Positions 63,872 through 64,000 of a stretch of 64,000 nucleotides of DNA are shown here, piece after piece. The translations under genes and the position numbers were made by a program. Numbering within the stretch: position 1 is the first letter of the stretch; every line of letters begins with the position of its first letter. This stretch comes from Cylindrotheca closterium (taxonomy: Eukaryota > Bacillariophyta > Bacillariophyceae > Bacillariales > Bacillariaceae): assembly GCA_933822405.4 (NCBI GenBank), contig CAKOGP040001814.1, forward strand, positions 310,001 to 374,000, in the 5' to 3' direction. Below the pieces are notes generated by a model. It made no database searches, was not told the DNA's origin, and saw only the letters and a program-made list of their open reading frames with translations.

Positions 63872-64000
63872 TTATTTTGGAAAGATCTTCATCCTTTGAA
63901 TATTTGGATATTTTCCTGCAATTGGCGGGACAATGATCACTATGATAGGTGATGGATCACAACTTGTTGATGCTGGGATCGAGTGCTGCTTCTTGGTGCG
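63872..64000 (-). CDS. possible 3' end of a gene entering from the right edge
   Basis: A minus frame open to base 64000 ends at a TAA at 63872 after 42 codons (PIIVIIVPPIAGKYPNIQR near its end). Too short to identify; may be chance. Confidence 0.2.
   Translation of the reverse strand, partial: RTKKQHSIPASTSCDPSPIIVIIVPPIAGKYPNIQRMKIFPK

Overview
The window reads as nuclear DNA of a diatom, most likely a pennate one. The evidence is compact genes on both strands, short GT-AG introns (about 76 to 290 nt, mostly GTAAGT/GTGAGT/GTATGT donors), tandem secreted BspA-like (DUF285) proteins with long P/S/T stalks, a receptor cyclase fused to a phosphodiesterase, and a carrier with a diatom-style bipartite plastid presequence. 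The species cannot be named. All calls come from reading the sequence by eye; no database search was run.

Layout. 0-3 kb: the start of a gene leaving the left edge and a decayed DOMON/cytochrome b561-like locus. 3.1-5 kb: a three-exon serine carboxypeptidase. 5.2-12.7 kb: a tandem array of four DUF285 surface proteins on the minus strand, with fossil remains of another copy. 13.1-15.6 kb: a class 3 lipase with a (GT)61 intron. 15.7-19.3 kb: receptor cyclase plus PDE, with two apparent frameshifts. 19.3-21 kb: a fold-back repeat region. 21-33.5 kb: a small disordered protein, two large single-pass membrane proteins with Ser/Arg-rich cytosolic heads and P/S/T stalks, a plastid-type carrier and an acidic/basic protein. 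34.4-43.6 kb: three MYND-finger/ankyrin paralogues and an arrestin-like gene. Two of the MYND genes lie in a duplicated convergent block in which opposite members have decayed. 45-49.6 kb: three copies of a short diatom-type family, two almost identical. 49.9-51.4 kb: a divergent pair of homologous four-helix membrane proteins. 51.7-56.9 kb: splicing factor SF3A2 carrying an N-terminal ubiquitin-like domain, then a choline-transporter-like protein with an internally duplicated acidic head. 57-60.3 kb: hairpins, one small gene and diverged repeats. 60.5-63.2 kb: a fourth, diverged member of the short family and a Tudor/GOLD/coiled-coil protein.

There is no operon or single pathway here. The recurring theme is local duplication followed by decay: the DUF285 array, the MYND/arrestin blocks, the short family, the four-helix pair and the duplicated head of the transporter. 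Several genes act at the cell surface or secretory route (DUF285 set, stalked membrane proteins, carboxypeptidase, transporter, arrestin-like and GOLD proteins) and one in cyclic-nucleotide signalling. Some single-base frameshifts could be assembly indels rather than biology and should be tested on reads first.
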